The notes below the pieces were generated by a model. The model searched no databases, was not told the origin of the DNA, and worked only from the letters and a program-made list of their open reading frames with translations. 64,000 nucleotides of DNA, from NCBI RefSeq assembly GCF_000374645.1, contig NZ_KB894807.1:92061-156060 (forward strand), in the 5' to 3' direction. Made by a program: the position numbers and the translations under genes. Each line of letters starts with the position of its first letter. Within the stretch, counting starts at the first letter, position 1. Positions 38,730-49,364 of the stretch are shown in pieces. The stretch comes from Arhodomonas aquaeolei DSM 8974 (GTDB taxonomy: Bacteria > Pseudomonadota > Gammaproteobacteria > Nitrococcales > Nitrococcaceae).

Positions 38730-39602
38730 TCACAGCCCGCGCCTGAGGATGCCCTGCGGCGATATCAGCAGCACCGCGTAGAGCGCACCGAAGATCACCA
38801 GGTGGGAGTAGCTGATGCCGACGTAGATCGCGACCAGCGACTCCACCACACCGAGGAACAGCCCCGCCACCAGCACCCCGCCCACCGAGCCGAGGCCGGC
38901 GAGCACGGCGACGAAGAAGGCGAACAGCGTGTAGCGCACGCCCACGTCCGGATTGACGGAGTAGATGGTCGCAAGCAGCACACCCACCCCGGCGGTCAGC
39001 CCGGTGTAGACCGCGTACACCTGGGCCGAGAGCCTCGGCACGTCGACCCCCATGAGCCCGGCGTTCTCCCGGCTCTGCGCCACCGCGCGCACGGCCAGCC
39101 CGAAGCGGGTCCGGTAGAGGAACAGGAACACCGCCAGGCTCAGGGCCGCGGCAGCGGCGAAGGCCACCACCCGCAGCACCGGCAGGGCCACCGGCCCGAG
39201 CTGGATCGCCGGGCCGGCGATGGCGGTGTCCACGTTGCGGCTGTTGAACGACCACAGCCACAGTGCCCCACCGCGCATGAAGATGAAGATACCGAAGGTG
39301 AGCGCCAGGGCCATGAGGTCGGGGCGTGCGTAGCGGCTGGTGCGCACGTGGTAGATGAGCGGGCCCAGCGCCCGGCCCACCAGCGCGAACACCACGGCCA
39401 CCAGCGGCAGGCTGATGAACGGGTCCAGGCCCAGCAGGGTCAGCGCCCAGTAGCCGGCGTAGCCGCCGAGCATGACCCAGCCGCCCACGGCAAAGTCGAT
39501 GACGTGGAGCACCCCGAAGGTGAGCTGGAAGCCGATGGTCAGGCACGCCAGGATCCCGCCGATCAGCACGCCGTTGGCCAGCGCCTGCAGGAACAGATCC
39601 AC
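38730..39602 (-). CDS. livH: Liv-type ABC transporter permease LivH (transporter 1)
   Basis: A 290-residue permease with about eight hydrophobic spans. GGILACLTIGFQLTFGVLHV at the N-terminus and the VAQSRENAGLMGVDVPRLS coupling loop near 190-208 are typical of LivH. A glycine-rich LAGLGSVGGVLVAGLFLGVVE segment near 233-253 is also diagnostic. It lies 46 bases after the binding-protein gene and 11 bases before livM, within one operon. Confidence 0.92.
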   Translation of the reverse strand: MDLFLQALANGVLIGGILACLTIGFQLTFGVLHVIDFAVGGWVMLGGYAGYWALTLLGLDPFISLPLVAVVFALVGRALGPLIYHVRTSRYARPDLMALALTFGIFIFMRGGALWLWSFNSRNVDTAIAGPAIQLGPVALPVLRVVAFAAAAALSLAVFLFLYRTRFGLAVRAVAQSRENAGLMGVDVPRLSAQVYAVYTGLTAGVGVLLATIYSVNPDVGVRYTLFAFFVAVLAGLGSVGGVLVAGLFLGVVESLVAIYVGISYSHLVIFGALYAVLLISPQGILRRGL

Positions 39603-39647
39603 CCGATTGCCTCCCGCTGTCGCCGTCAGGAATGCCGCCCGTCGTTC

Positions 39648-40907
39648 TCAGGACCAGGCCGGCAGCGGGTAGACGATATCACCCTCGGCCGCGTCGGCGG
39701 GGGCGACCGGCACCACCTTGCCGTCGGTGATCTGCACCACGACCGGCACCGGACGGGTATTGTTGTGGAAGTGATCGCCCTTGGTCTCGAATGCCACCGG
39801 TCCGTAGAAGGTCTCGATGTCCGTGGCCTCGATGGCCTTGGCCAGGGCCTCGCGGTCGCTGCGGTTCCACGGCGGCGCCTTACCCATGCGCGCGGCGGCG
39901 TCCTGGAGGACCAGACCGCTGGCCGAGCAGGCCGCCTCGGTGTAGTCCGGGTGGCTGCCCCAGCGGGCGTAGGAGAGCTTGTCGTAGTCCGCCGCACTGC
40001 CGAACAGATCGTCGCTGTAGGGCACGCCGGGTGTCCACAGCGAGATGCCCATGACGCCGTTGGCGTCCGCACCCAGCTGGTCGGCGAACGCCGGCGCGGT
40101 GATGCCGTAGTGCATGACCATCGCCTTGGGCCGGTAACCCAGCGACTTCGCCGCCTTCACGAAGTTGATCAGCACCTCCTCGTGACCGCCGACGGCAACG
40201 ATATCCGGGTTCTGCGACTTGAGCTTGGTCACCACCGGGGTGACGTCCGCCTTGGCCGGGAAGAGCTCGAAACCGGTGAGCTCGAGCTCCGCGGGCTCGG
40301 CGCCATCGCGGAAGCCCTTGGCGGTGTCGTCGGAGAACGGCTCGTTGACGCCGACCACACCGACGCTCTCCGGCCGCGGCGAGACCGAATCCGCGATCAC
40401 CCCGAGGGACTTGCCCGATGAGAGGTCCACGGCGGGAATCATGCCGAAGTTGAACGGCGGCTTGTCCACCCAGACCTTGGGCGACTCGGCGGAGCCGGAG
40501 ATCATCGGCACGCGGTACTTGTTGCAGATGGGCTGCACCGCCAGCGTCACCCCGGACGTGTAGGGCCCGAAGATGACGTCCACCTCCTCCTGGACGATCA
40601 GCCGCTCGGCGGCGGAGGCACCGGAGGCCGGGTTGGACTGTGCGTCACCGTAGGACATCTCGACCTTGTATCGGGTCCCGCCGATATCGATACCGCCGAG
40701 CTTGTTGATCTCCTCGGCCCACAGGTCGTAGCCGCGCCGGGTGAGGTTGCCGCCGAAGCGGTTGGCACCGGACAGCGACGTCACCACCCCGCAGCGGATG
40801 GTCGGTGTCTGGGCGCGGGCCCCACGGCCCACGGCGCCGACGGATAGCGCACCGACGCCGAGCGCCGAGGTCTTGAGGAAATCGCGGCGGGAAAGCTTGC
40901 TGGCCAT
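39648..40907 (-). CDS. livK: Liv-type substrate-binding protein with Tat signal (transporter 1)
   Basis: A 419-residue periplasmic binding protein of type I fold. It starts with a twin-arginine leader (SRRDFLKTSALGVGALSVG) ending near GARAQ at residue 32. IRCGVVTSLSGANRFGG begins the mature ligand-binding fold, and the ERLIVQEEVDVIFGPYTSG segment follows. Such proteins next to aromatic catabolism genes often bind aromatic acids rather than leucine, but the ligand is not readable here. The ATG at 40907 follows AGGAGG. It is the first gene of its operon. Confidence 0.9.
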   Translation of the reverse strand: MASKLSRRDFLKTSALGVGALSVGAVGRGARAQTPTIRCGVVTSLSGANRFGGNLTRRGYDLWAEEINKLGGIDIGGTRYKVEMSYGDAQSNPASGASAAERLIVQEEVDVIFGPYTSGVTLAVQPICNKYRVPMISGSAESPKVWVDKPPFNFGMIPAVDLSSGKSLGVIADSVSPRPESVGVVGVNEPFSDDTAKGFRDGAEPAELELTGFELFPAKADVTPVVTKLKSQNPDIVAVGGHEEVLINFVKAAKSLGYRPKAMVMHYGITAPAFADQLGADANGVMGISLWTPGVPYSDDLFGSAADYDKLSYARWGSHPDYTEAACSASGLVLQDAAARMGKAPPWNRSDREALAKAIEATDIETFYGPVAFETKGDHFHNNTRPVPVVVQITDGKVVPVAPADAAEGDIVYPLPAWS

Positions 40908-41373
40908 GATGACGCCTCCTACCCGTGCGCGGGTCTTGTTCGTTCTGAGGAAAACGTTGCCGCCCCTTTCAAGATAGGCCGGATTCGCGCACTGACAAGC
41001 CGCAGCAGGACCCGGCAAGGGATTCAGGACCTGCGGAATGGCACCGTGCGCGGCATGTCAGGCAGGCGCTTCACGCCTCCCCGATCTAAGTGAGCGGGTC
41101 ACCGGGGTTTCACCGCGACACCTACCGCAGAGCCCGGTTGCCCCTACCAAGCGACAACCGTGGTGGTATCGCTGGCAATACCGGGCGGCAGGCCGGGTAC
41201 CGGGTGCCTGACGGGCGGACGTGTCGCACGCCTGGGGCGTCCGGCCGGCACGAACGGCCGATCCCGGCCACTCCCTTGGGTCGGCGGTTCCCCGCGACCG
41301 CAAGGCCCCGGACGACGCCGGCCCGGCGGTTCACGCCTCCCCGGGCGGCATGAGCGGGGCGCGGGCAGTCGTT
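40908..41373. other. Intergenic region upstream of livK and downstream of the 193-residue protein gene
   Basis: This 466-base stretch lies between two minus-strand genes and must carry the livK operon promoter near 40920-41000. Short open frames exist on both strands (for example within 41058-41353), but they are arginine- and proline-rich, mutually overlapping and resemble no family, so none is called. No RNA gene, repeat or operator was recognised. Confidence 0.4.
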
Positions 41374-41955
41374 CTAATCGGCGGAGGGCTCGGCCACGAA
41401 GCCGAAACGCGCCGGGACCTCGGTGCGGCGCACCCCGGCCAGCGGCGCCGGGGCGGAGGCGTCCAGGACCACACACAGCCCGCTCTCCCCGCCCGCCGCC
41501 GCGGCCTCGATCCCGGCGTCCACGGCATCGGCGTCCGCGGCCGCGCCGTCGGCGCGACACAGCCGTGACGCGAGCCACTCCGCCGCGTCGCCCAACAGCA
41601 GTCCGACACCACGGTCGAAGGCGAGCAGGGTGTCCCCGGCCTCGTCGATGAAGGCAGCGCTCACACCGTTCACGGGATCGCCGGTATGGGTCGCGAGTCC
41701 GCCACGGCCGTCGGCATGAAGAATCCAGGGGGTGTAATCGAGGCTTACGTAGACACGCTGCGGGCCGTTCTGGAAATAGTAACGGCCCTTATCGTCGGCA
41801 AGGTAGTTACGGGCGATGAACTCGGCGAGCGCCTCGCGCTCCACCAGCCCGCCGTCGATCCACCAGCGCCCGCGCCGGTCCAGGCGCAGCCACCCCGCGA
41901 GGGCCGGGACATCCGGCCAGCGGGCCATCGCGCGGCGTACGGAATCATCCATCAC
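41374..41955 (-). CDS. Conserved protein resembling DUF2946, function unknown
   Basis: A 193-residue, acidic, probably cytosolic protein without signal or membrane span. The conserved part is residues about 10-125: RWPDVPALAGWLRLDRRGRWW, then NYLADDKGRYYFQNGPQRVYV and a DYTPWILHAD stretch. From memory this pattern resembles proteins labelled DUF2946, found mostly in betaproteobacteria; I am not certain of the label. The C-terminal 70 residues are alanine-rich and less conserved in appearance. It sits 13 bases after the DUF2783 gene in a minus-strand run with a flavoprotein monooxygenase, but whether it belongs to that pathway is unknown. Confidence 0.6.
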   Translation of the reverse strand: MMDDSVRRAMARWPDVPALAGWLRLDRRGRWWIDGGLVEREALAEFIARNYLADDKGRYYFQNGPQRVYVSLDYTPWILHADGRGGLATHTGDPVNGVSAAFIDEAGDTLLAFDRGVGLLLGDAAEWLASRLCRADGAAADADAVDAGIEAAAAGGESGLCVVLDASAPAPLAGVRRTEVPARFGFVAEPSAD

Positions 41956-41968
41956 GCCGCCCCCGCAA

Positions 41969-42175
41969 TCACTCCGTGACGCCGCGACGGGCGATACGCA
42001 TCGCCTCGTCGAGTACGTCGGCGTCGCCGATGTGATTGCTCAGCAGCAGGATCAGCCGGGCGTTGGCCAGCCGGCTCTGCTCCTCGTCGAGGTCCCGGTG
42101 CATTTCCACCAGGGCTTCATAGACGTCGTCGCCGCGCTCCAGGCGCGGGTCGACCCGCAGGTACTGCGTCGACAT
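41969..42175 (-). CDS. DUF2783 small protein
   Basis: A 68-residue soluble, mainly helical acidic protein (ARLILLLSNHIGDADVLDEAM near the C-terminus). Proteins of this size and pattern are known as DUF2783 and are regularly encoded next to FAD-dependent aromatic monooxygenases, as here (50 bases downstream of the monooxygenase gene). A role as a small partner or regulator of the monooxygenase is suggested by that constancy but not established. It has AGGAGGAG upstream of its ATG. Confidence 0.75.
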   Translation of the reverse strand: MSTQYLRVDPRLERGDDVYEALVEMHRDLDEEQSRLANARLILLLSNHIGDADVLDEAMRIARRGVTE

Positions 42176-42225
42176 CGCTCTCCTCCTCGTGCGGCCCCGT
42201 CGACGGGGCCGCGCCGTTCAACCGT

Positions 42226-43905
42226 TCAGGCCGCGAGCGCGCAGGCCCGGTCTATCGCCTGGTTTATCAGCGCGGCGTCCACCTCGCGCCAGCGTGCGAC
42301 CACGTGCTGATCCGGGCGAATGAGGTATACCGTGCCCGGACGGGCGTCGTAGCGCTGCGCGGCCAGGCCCTGCGGGTCCTCCACGATCACCGCGTCCGCC
42401 GGCGTGCCGGCGACCGGCCCGTCGGCCACCACGAGCACGCGAAGGTCCCGCTCGTGGGCGCGGACGCGCTCGACGGCGTCCACCACCCCGGCCGGGCAGC
42501 CCTGCCGCGTGTCGGCGAAGACCATCAACGTGAACACGTCGCCCAGGCACGCCAGCAGCCAGTCCTCATTGCCGTCGACGCGCACCGGTGCGTCAAGACA
42601 CGGGGCCCCCGGCACCATCCGGCCTTCGAAGTCGGCGGAGTCCGGCGTGTTCAGCGGCGAGTCGGCGTGCACCGCCGGCAACGACAGACGGCCGCTGTTG
42701 ACCAGCTTGCGGGCGAACGGAAACTCCTCGGCCAGCATCAGCGTGGCGTCACGGAAGGCCCGGCTCACCGGGCTCTTCGGGGTGATGAAGTCCGTGCTGC
42801 GCGTGGAGTTGAGGATGTTCTCGTCCGCCGCGGCCACCCGTTCGCTGTCATAGCTGTCCAGCAGGGCGTCGCCGCCGCGGCCGGCAAGCACCCGCTCGAT
42901 CTTCCAGACCAGGTTGTCCACGTCCTGCACGCCGCTGTTCGCGCCGCGGGCACCGAATGGCGAGACCTGATGAGCCGCGTCGCCGGCGAAAAACACCCGG
43001 GCGGAGGTGCGGAAGTGCTCCATGCGCCGACACTGGAAGGTGTAGATGCTGACCCAGTCCAGATCGAAGTCCACGCCCTCGCCGAGCATGGCACGGATCC
43101 GCGGGATCACCCGCTCGGGCTGGCGCTCGACATCGGGGTCCGCCTCCCAGCCGAGCTGGAAGTCGATGCGGAAGACGTTGTCCGCCTGGCGGTGAAGCAG
43201 CACCGACTGCCCCGGGTGGAACGGCGGATCGAACCAGAACCAGCGTTCCGTGGGGAAGTCGGCATCCATGACCACGTCGGCGATGAGGAAACGGTCCTGG
43301 AAGACCTGCCCCTTCGACTGCAGCCCGAGGAGCTTGCGCAGCGGGCTGCGCGCCCCGTCGGCGACGACGAGGTAGTCCGCGACCAGCTCGTAACGCCCCT
43401 CCGGCGTCTGCACACCGAGCACTACCCCGTCATCGCGCTCGGCGAGCTCGACGACCTCGTTGCACCAGCGCAGGTCGGCGTCCGCCAGCGCATCGAGGCG
43501 CTCGATGAGGTACTCCTCGACATAGTACTGCTGGAGGTTGATGAACGCCGGCCGGCGGTGCCCCTCCTCGGGCAGCAGATCGAAGTGATAGACCTCGTGG
43601 TCGCCGAAGAACACCCGCCCGTGCTTCCAGGTGATGCCCTTCTCGACCATCCGCTGCCCGCCGCCGATGCGGTCGAACACCTCCAGCGTGCGCTTGGCGA
43701 AGCAGATCGCCCGGGAGCCGTCACTGACGCCGTTCTCGGCGTCCAGCAGCACCACCGGGATGCCGCGCCTCGCCAGGTCGATGGCCGCCGACAGGCCCAC
43801 CGGGCCGGCGCCGACCACCACCACCGGGTGACGGACCGGCTGCCCGGCGTCCTGGTCGGGGGAGCGCCGGTAGTCGAAGACCGGGCACTGATGTGACTTC
43901 GGCAT
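42226..43905 (-). CDS. FAD-dependent aromatic monooxygenase (MhpA/PheA class)
   Basis: A 559-residue class A flavoprotein hydroxylase. The N-terminal dinucleotide fold VVGAGPVGLSAAIDLARRG begins near residue 30. The DG motif region LVADYLVVADGARSPLRKLLG is near 175-195, and GDAAHQVSPFGARGANSG near 308-325 is the FAD ribityl-binding site. A C-terminal thioredoxin-like domain (about 430-555) is typical of the 3-(3-hydroxyphenyl)propionate/phenol/resorcinol hydroxylase group. It would add a hydroxyl to an aromatic ring using NAD(P)H and O2. Substrate unknown. It forms a run with an MBL-fold gene upstream and DUF2783 downstream. Confidence 0.87.
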   Translation of the reverse strand: MPKSHQCPVFDYRRSPDQDAGQPVRHPVVVVGAGPVGLSAAIDLARRGIPVVLLDAENGVSDGSRAICFAKRTLEVFDRIGGGQRMVEKGITWKHGRVFFGDHEVYHFDLLPEEGHRRPAFINLQQYYVEEYLIERLDALADADLRWCNEVVELAERDDGVVLGVQTPEGRYELVADYLVVADGARSPLRKLLGLQSKGQVFQDRFLIADVVMDADFPTERWFWFDPPFHPGQSVLLHRQADNVFRIDFQLGWEADPDVERQPERVIPRIRAMLGEGVDFDLDWVSIYTFQCRRMEHFRTSARVFFAGDAAHQVSPFGARGANSGVQDVDNLVWKIERVLAGRGGDALLDSYDSERVAAADENILNSTRSTDFITPKSPVSRAFRDATLMLAEEFPFARKLVNSGRLSLPAVHADSPLNTPDSADFEGRMVPGAPCLDAPVRVDGNEDWLLACLGDVFTLMVFADTRQGCPAGVVDAVERVRAHERDLRVLVVADGPVAGTPADAVIVEDPQGLAAQRYDARPGTVYLIRPDQHVVARWREVDAALINQAIDRACALAA

Positions 43906-43917
43906 GACCGCTCTCCC

Positions 43918-44868
43918 TCAGCCCTCGAGGGCCTCCCACATCTCGCGATCGCGCTCGGCGGTCCAGATGCGCGGATCCGGATAGTCGCCAGCCTCGTCGT
44001 AGGCACGGCTGACGTCGAAGGGCATGCAGTGACGGAAGATCACCCAGTGGCCGTACTTCGGCTCGAGCTCGGCGATCATGGTCTCGTAGGTGGCCTTGAG
44101 GTCCTTGCCCTCGGCACGGCAGCGCTTGACCCCGCCGTAGAGATCGCTGATGAACGACTGCGTGCCCTCGAGTCCGTTCTGGCATTCCTCCGGGGTCTTG
44201 AGCGCCTCACCGCGGCCCGGCACCAGTGCACTCGGCTCCAGGTTGCGCAGGCGGCTGAGGGTGTCCGGCCAGTCGCGGTGGTAGGCGTCGCCGGTATACG
44301 GGGTGGCGCCGTACTCGACCAGGTCGCCGCTGAACAGCACCTTCTCGTCGGGCAGCCACACGACGGTGTCGCCCTTGGTGTGACCGCGGCCGAGCTGCAT
44401 GATCTCGACCCGGCGCTCACCCATCCACAGGGTCATGTGGCCCTCGAAGACCATGGTCGGCCAGGTCAGGCCCGGGATGCTGTCCGCGCCCTGGAACAGC
44501 CGCGGGAAGCGCCCGAGCTCGGAGGCGTAGTCCTGCTCGCCACGCTCGACGAGCAGGTCGTAGGTGTCGCGGCTCGCGATGATCTGCTCCGCGCCATAGG
44601 CCGAGGCCCCCAGGGTGCGCACCGCGTGATAGTGGGTCAGCAGCACGTAGCGGATGGGCTTGTCGGTGACCTGACGGACCCGCTTGATCACCTCCTCGGC
44701 CATCATCGGGGTCGCCTGGGCATCGATCACCATGACGCCGTCATCGCCAACGATGATGCCAGTGTTCGGATCGCCTTCCGCCGTGTATGCATACGCACCG
44801 GGCGCGAGCTCGGAGAAGGTGATCTCCTTGGGGGTCATATCGCCTGCGGAAGCGAATTGCTTGGCCAT
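43918..44868 (-). CDS. MBL-fold protein with altered metal motif
   Basis: A 316-residue metallo-beta-lactamase-fold protein, probably cytosolic. The first metal motif reads H79-Y-H81-A-V-R84 instead of the usual HxHxDH, so the aspartate/histidine that hold the second metal are absent. A later histidine in LGRGHTKGDTVV and the SGDLVEYG aspartate are present. It could therefore bind one metal or act on a specialised substrate. It lies 12 bases upstream of the monooxygenase gene and 99 bases downstream of a binding-protein gene, in the same direction, implying one catabolic operon. A hydrolytic or lactonase role is inference. Confidence 0.8.
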   Translation of the reverse strand: MAKQFASAGDMTPKEITFSELAPGAYAYTAEGDPNTGIIVGDDGVMVIDAQATPMMAEEVIKRVRQVTDKPIRYVLLTHYHAVRTLGASAYGAEQIIASRDTYDLLVERGEQDYASELGRFPRLFQGADSIPGLTWPTMVFEGHMTLWMGERRVEIMQLGRGHTKGDTVVWLPDEKVLFSGDLVEYGATPYTGDAYHRDWPDTLSRLRNLEPSALVPGRGEALKTPEECQNGLEGTQSFISDLYGGVKRCRAEGKDLKATYETMIAELEPKYGHWVIFRHCMPFDVSRAYDEAGDYPDPRIWTAERDREMWEALEG

Positions 44869-44967
44869 GACAGCATCTCCAGATTCGTGTTGCGGAAAGG
44901 GGGCCGCGCCGCACGGACGGCGACGCGGCGATGGCCGTGGACGCCGGCGGCGTCCACGGCGGCGCGG

Positions 44968-46131
44968 TTACTCGGCGAGTTCCCACTCGCCGTCGCGGAT
45001 CTCGAGCATCCGGAAGGCGGAGAGATCGAGGCCGAGGTGATCGTCCGGCCCCATGTTGAACTCGCCACCGGTGCCCATCAGGCCGCTGGTCTGCTCGATC
45101 GCGTCGCGCACAGCGGCCTTGTCCGTGGTGCCGGCCCGCTTGATCGCCTGCGTGGCGATCATCAGGCCATCGTAGGCGTGGCCGCCGAAGGTCGAGACCG
45201 ACTCGTTGTAGGTCGACTCGTACTCCTTCTTGTAGGCAGTGACCACCGGCTTCTGCGGATCGTCGTCCGGAAGCTTCTCGGCGACGAGCAGCGCCGCGGC
45301 GGGCAGGCGCACACCATTGGCGGCCTCACCGGCGAGCTCGATGAACTTCTTCGAGGCCACGCCGTGGGACTGGTAGAACGGCAGTTTCAGGCCGAGCTGC
45401 TCGTAGTTACGCGTGACGATCGCGGGGCCCTGACCGAAGCCGAAGTTCAGGATCGCATCCACGCCGTCGGTGTTGGCGATGTTGGTCAGCTGCGCGGTCA
45501 TGTCCGTGTCGTTGGGACCGTAGGTCTCGTCGGCCACGATCTCGATGTCGTAGTCGCCGACGACACTCAGGGTCTGCTTGCGGCCGGACTTGCCGAAGCC
45601 CCCGGTCCCCGAGATCAGCCCGATCTTATCGAAGCCGCGGGCCTGCATGTCCTTGAGGATCTTGCGCGCCGCCATGCGGTCGGTATGCGGGGTCTTGAAC
45701 ACCCACTTCTTGACCGGATCGATGATCGGCACACCGCCGGCCAGGGAGATGAACGGGATCTCGTAGCGCTGCACCAGCGGGATCACGGCCATGGTGGTGC
45801 CGGTGGTGGTACCGCCGACGATGACATCGACCTGATCGGAGGTGATCAGGCGCTTGGCGAAGGTCCGCGCCTTGCCGGCGTTACCGGCGGTGTCGTAGTG
45901 GACCAGCTCGATCTGGCGGCCGTCGACGCCGCCCTGGTTGTTGATCTTCTCGACCCAGTGCTGGAGCGTCTTGAGCTCCGGATCACCGAGGAACGACGCC
46001 GGGCCGGTGACGGCCAGGAACGTGCCCACGCGGATCGGGTCCTGCTGGGCGCTGGCGTTGGACATCCCCGCGACCGCGACGCCGGTGACGGCGGCCGCCA
46101 GGCCGATCTTCTTCAGCAATGCATGCAACAT
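44968..46131 (-). CDS. livK: Liv-type substrate-binding protein (transporter 2)
   Basis: A 387-residue periplasmic binding protein with a Sec signal (residues 1-28, ending SNASA). The type I fold is evident from IRVGTFLAVTGPASFLGDPE, KARTFAKRLITSDQVDVIVGG-like and SHGVASKKFIELAGEAANG. It lies between an MBL/monooxygenase gene run and the rest of transporter 2, all on the minus strand. A close paralogue is encoded at 59776; long blocks such as YQSHGVAS and FGFGQGPAIVTRNY are identical. Ligand unknown; the neighbourhood suggests an aromatic or heterocyclic acid. ATG at 46131 follows GGAGGAGAG. Confidence 0.9.
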   Translation of the reverse strand: MLHALLKKIGLAAAVTGVAVAGMSNASAQQDPIRVGTFLAVTGPASFLGDPELKTLQHWVEKINNQGGVDGRQIELVHYDTAGNAGKARTFAKRLITSDQVDVIVGGTTTGTTMAVIPLVQRYEIPFISLAGGVPIIDPVKKWVFKTPHTDRMAARKILKDMQARGFDKIGLISGTGGFGKSGRKQTLSVVGDYDIEIVADETYGPNDTDMTAQLTNIANTDGVDAILNFGFGQGPAIVTRNYEQLGLKLPFYQSHGVASKKFIELAGEAANGVRLPAAALLVAEKLPDDDPQKPVVTAYKKEYESTYNESVSTFGGHAYDGLMIATQAIKRAGTTDKAAVRDAIEQTSGLMGTGGEFNMGPDDHLGLDLSAFRMLEIRDGEWELAE

Positions 46132-46288
46132 GCTCTCTCCTCCTGCTTCCGCGCTAGGCGCGACGGTGGCGGACCGGTGTCCCGGTACCCGCCGGCTTCC
46201 AGCCTGGCTGGCGCGGTATTGCTGTATGGCCAACCAAACTATTTTCGCTCAAAACTAAAGTCAAGGGCCGTGGCCGCATCTCCTGCAG

Positions 46289-47635
<1,347 letters not shown>

Positions 47636-47654
47636 GTCCTCTCCCCCAGCCGGC

Positions 47655-48416
47655 TCACGCCGCCCCCAGATAGGCGGAGATCACCTCAGGGTTGTGGCGT
47701 ATCTCCTCGGACGAGCCCTCGGCGAGCTTCTTGCCGTAGTTCAGCACGAGGATGTGGTCCGAGATGTTCATCACCAGCTTCATGTCGTGCTCGACCAGCA
47801 CGACGGTCACACCGCTCTCGGCGACCCGCTGGATGAGCGCGTCGATCTCCGCGGTCTCGTTGGCGTTGAGCCCCGCCGCGGGCTCGTCGAGGAGCAGCAT
47901 GCGGGGCTCAGCGGCCAGCGCCCGGGCGATCTCCAGGCGTTTGAGCGCGCCGTAGGGCATGGCATCCGCGTCGGCGTCCAGGTAGCGCTCCAGCCCCACG
48001 AAGCGCATGAGCTCGGCGGCCTTCTCGCGGCAGGCGCGGTCACCGCGGGTCACCGCGGGCAGGCGCAGGAGCGCCGGCAGGAAGCGGCGATCGAGCCGCA
48101 GGTGGCGGCCCACCATCACGTTCTCCGGCGCGGTCATGTTCATGCACACCTGCAGGTTCTGGAACGTGCGGCTCATCCCCAGCCTTGCCAGTGCGTGGGG
48201 CGGCATGCCGCGGGTATCCTCGCCGGCGAAGCTGATCCGGCCCTCCGTGGGCGTGTACACGCCGGTGACCAGGTTGAACAGCGTGGTCTTGCCCGCGCCG
48301 TTGGGCCCGATCACCGAGTGGATGTGGCCAGGCTGGATCTCGAAGGAAAGCTCCGAGATCGCGTTGACACCACCGAAGGTCTTGGTCAGTCCCTCAACGG
48401 TCATGAGTGCGCTCAT
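47655..48416 (-). CDS. livG: Liv-type ABC transporter ATPase LivG (transporter 2)
   Basis: A 253-residue ABC ATPase. It has Walker A GPNGAGKTT near residue 38-46, LGMSRTFQNLQVCMNMTAPE (LivG Q-loop region), the signature-equivalent YGALKRLEIARAL, and Walker B MLLLDEPAAGLN followed by VVLVEHDMKLVM with the switch histidine. The signature reads MPYGALKRLE, where LivG proteins often have PYGxQRRLE, as expected. It follows livM by 3 bases and precedes the hemerythrin-fused ATPase, its presumed heterodimer partner. Confidence 0.93.
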   Translation of the reverse strand: MSALMTVEGLTKTFGGVNAISELSFEIQPGHIHSVIGPNGAGKTTLFNLVTGVYTPTEGRISFAGEDTRGMPPHALARLGMSRTFQNLQVCMNMTAPENVMVGRHLRLDRRFLPALLRLPAVTRGDRACREKAAELMRFVGLERYLDADADAMPYGALKRLEIARALAAEPRMLLLDEPAAGLNANETAEIDALIQRVAESGVTVVLVEHDMKLVMNISDHILVLNYGKKLAEGSSEEIRHNPEVISAYLGAA

Positions 48417-48419
48417 CGC

Positions 48420-49361
48420 TCAGCTCCCCTTGCGCAGCCGCGCGGTCAGCGTGGGCACCAGCCCCCGCGGCATGAAGATCATCACGGCCATGAGAATCGC
48501 GCCGAAGATCACCATCTCCAGGTCGTCGAAGCCGGTGAGCAGCTGCGGCAGCGTGGTAAGGATCACCGCCCCGATGAGCGCGCCATAGGTGGAGGCCATG
48601 CCGCCGAGCACGACCATGGTCACGAACTCGATGGAGTGGAAGAAGCCCGCCAGGTCCGGCGTGATGAACCCCGAGTAGTGGGCGCTGGCGGTGCCCATGA
48701 GCGCCGCGAACACCGCCGAGACCACGAAGATCAGCACCTTGTAGCTGATGGTGTTCACCCCGGCGACCTGGGCGGCGACCTCGGAGCCGTGCACCGCGCG
48801 CAGCGCACGCCCCACCGGCGAGTCGATGAGGTTGAGCGCCAGCCACACCGCCACCAGCAGCAATACCGCCATCACCCAGTACCAGCGCGTCTCACCGAAC
48901 AGCTCCCAGCCGAAGACGCTGATCGTCGGCACGATCATCCCGTCGGGACCGCCGGTGAGCCAGCCCTCGGTGGAGATCACGATGGAGATCAGGATGCCCA
49001 GGCCCAGCGTCGCCATCGCGAGGTAGTGGCCGGACAGCCGCAGTATCGGCCGGGCGACCGCGAACGCGAGCACGCCCACCACCACCAGCGCGGCGAGCAC
49101 CGACAGCAGCGGCGGCCAGCCGTAGACGCCGCTCAGAATCCCGGTGGTATAGGCGCCCAGGCCGAAGAAGCCGGCGTGGCCGAGGCTGATCTGGCCAGCG
49201 TAGCCGATCAGCAGGTTCAGGCCCACAGCGACCACCGCATTGATGAGCACGTGGATCGCCACGTCGTAGTGATAGGGGTTGGAGAACGCCAGCGGCAGCA
49301 CGGCGAGCACGATGGCCAGCACCGGCAGACCGGCGTAGGGATTCCGGAAACGATTCCACAT
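48420..49361 (-). CDS. livM: Liv-type ABC transporter permease LivM (transporter 2)
   Basis: A 313-residue permease with about nine spans. GYAGQISLGHAGFFGLGAYT near residue 54 is the LivM signature, and AVHGSEVAAQVAGVNTISYK near 190-210 is the coupling loop to the ATPases. The C-terminal IFMPRGLVPTL is a common LivM ending. It lies 3 bases from both livH and livG, so the genes form one tight operon. Confidence 0.92.
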   Translation of the reverse strand: MWNRFRNPYAGLPVLAIVLAVLPLAFSNPYHYDVAIHVLINAVVAVGLNLLIGYAGQISLGHAGFFGLGAYTTGILSGVYGWPPLLSVLAALVVVGVLAFAVARPILRLSGHYLAMATLGLGILISIVISTEGWLTGGPDGMIVPTISVFGWELFGETRWYWVMAVLLLVAVWLALNLIDSPVGRALRAVHGSEVAAQVAGVNTISYKVLIFVVSAVFAALMGTASAHYSGFITPDLAGFFHSIEFVTMVVLGGMASTYGALIGAVILTTLPQLLTGFDDLEMVIFGAILMAVMIFMPRGLVPTLTARLRKGS

Positions 49362-49364
49362 GAC

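Noticed and set aside
41058..41353. Small open frames in the gap upstream of livK
   Set aside because: They overlap each other on both strands, are rich in arginine and proline, and have no ribosome site or family pattern.
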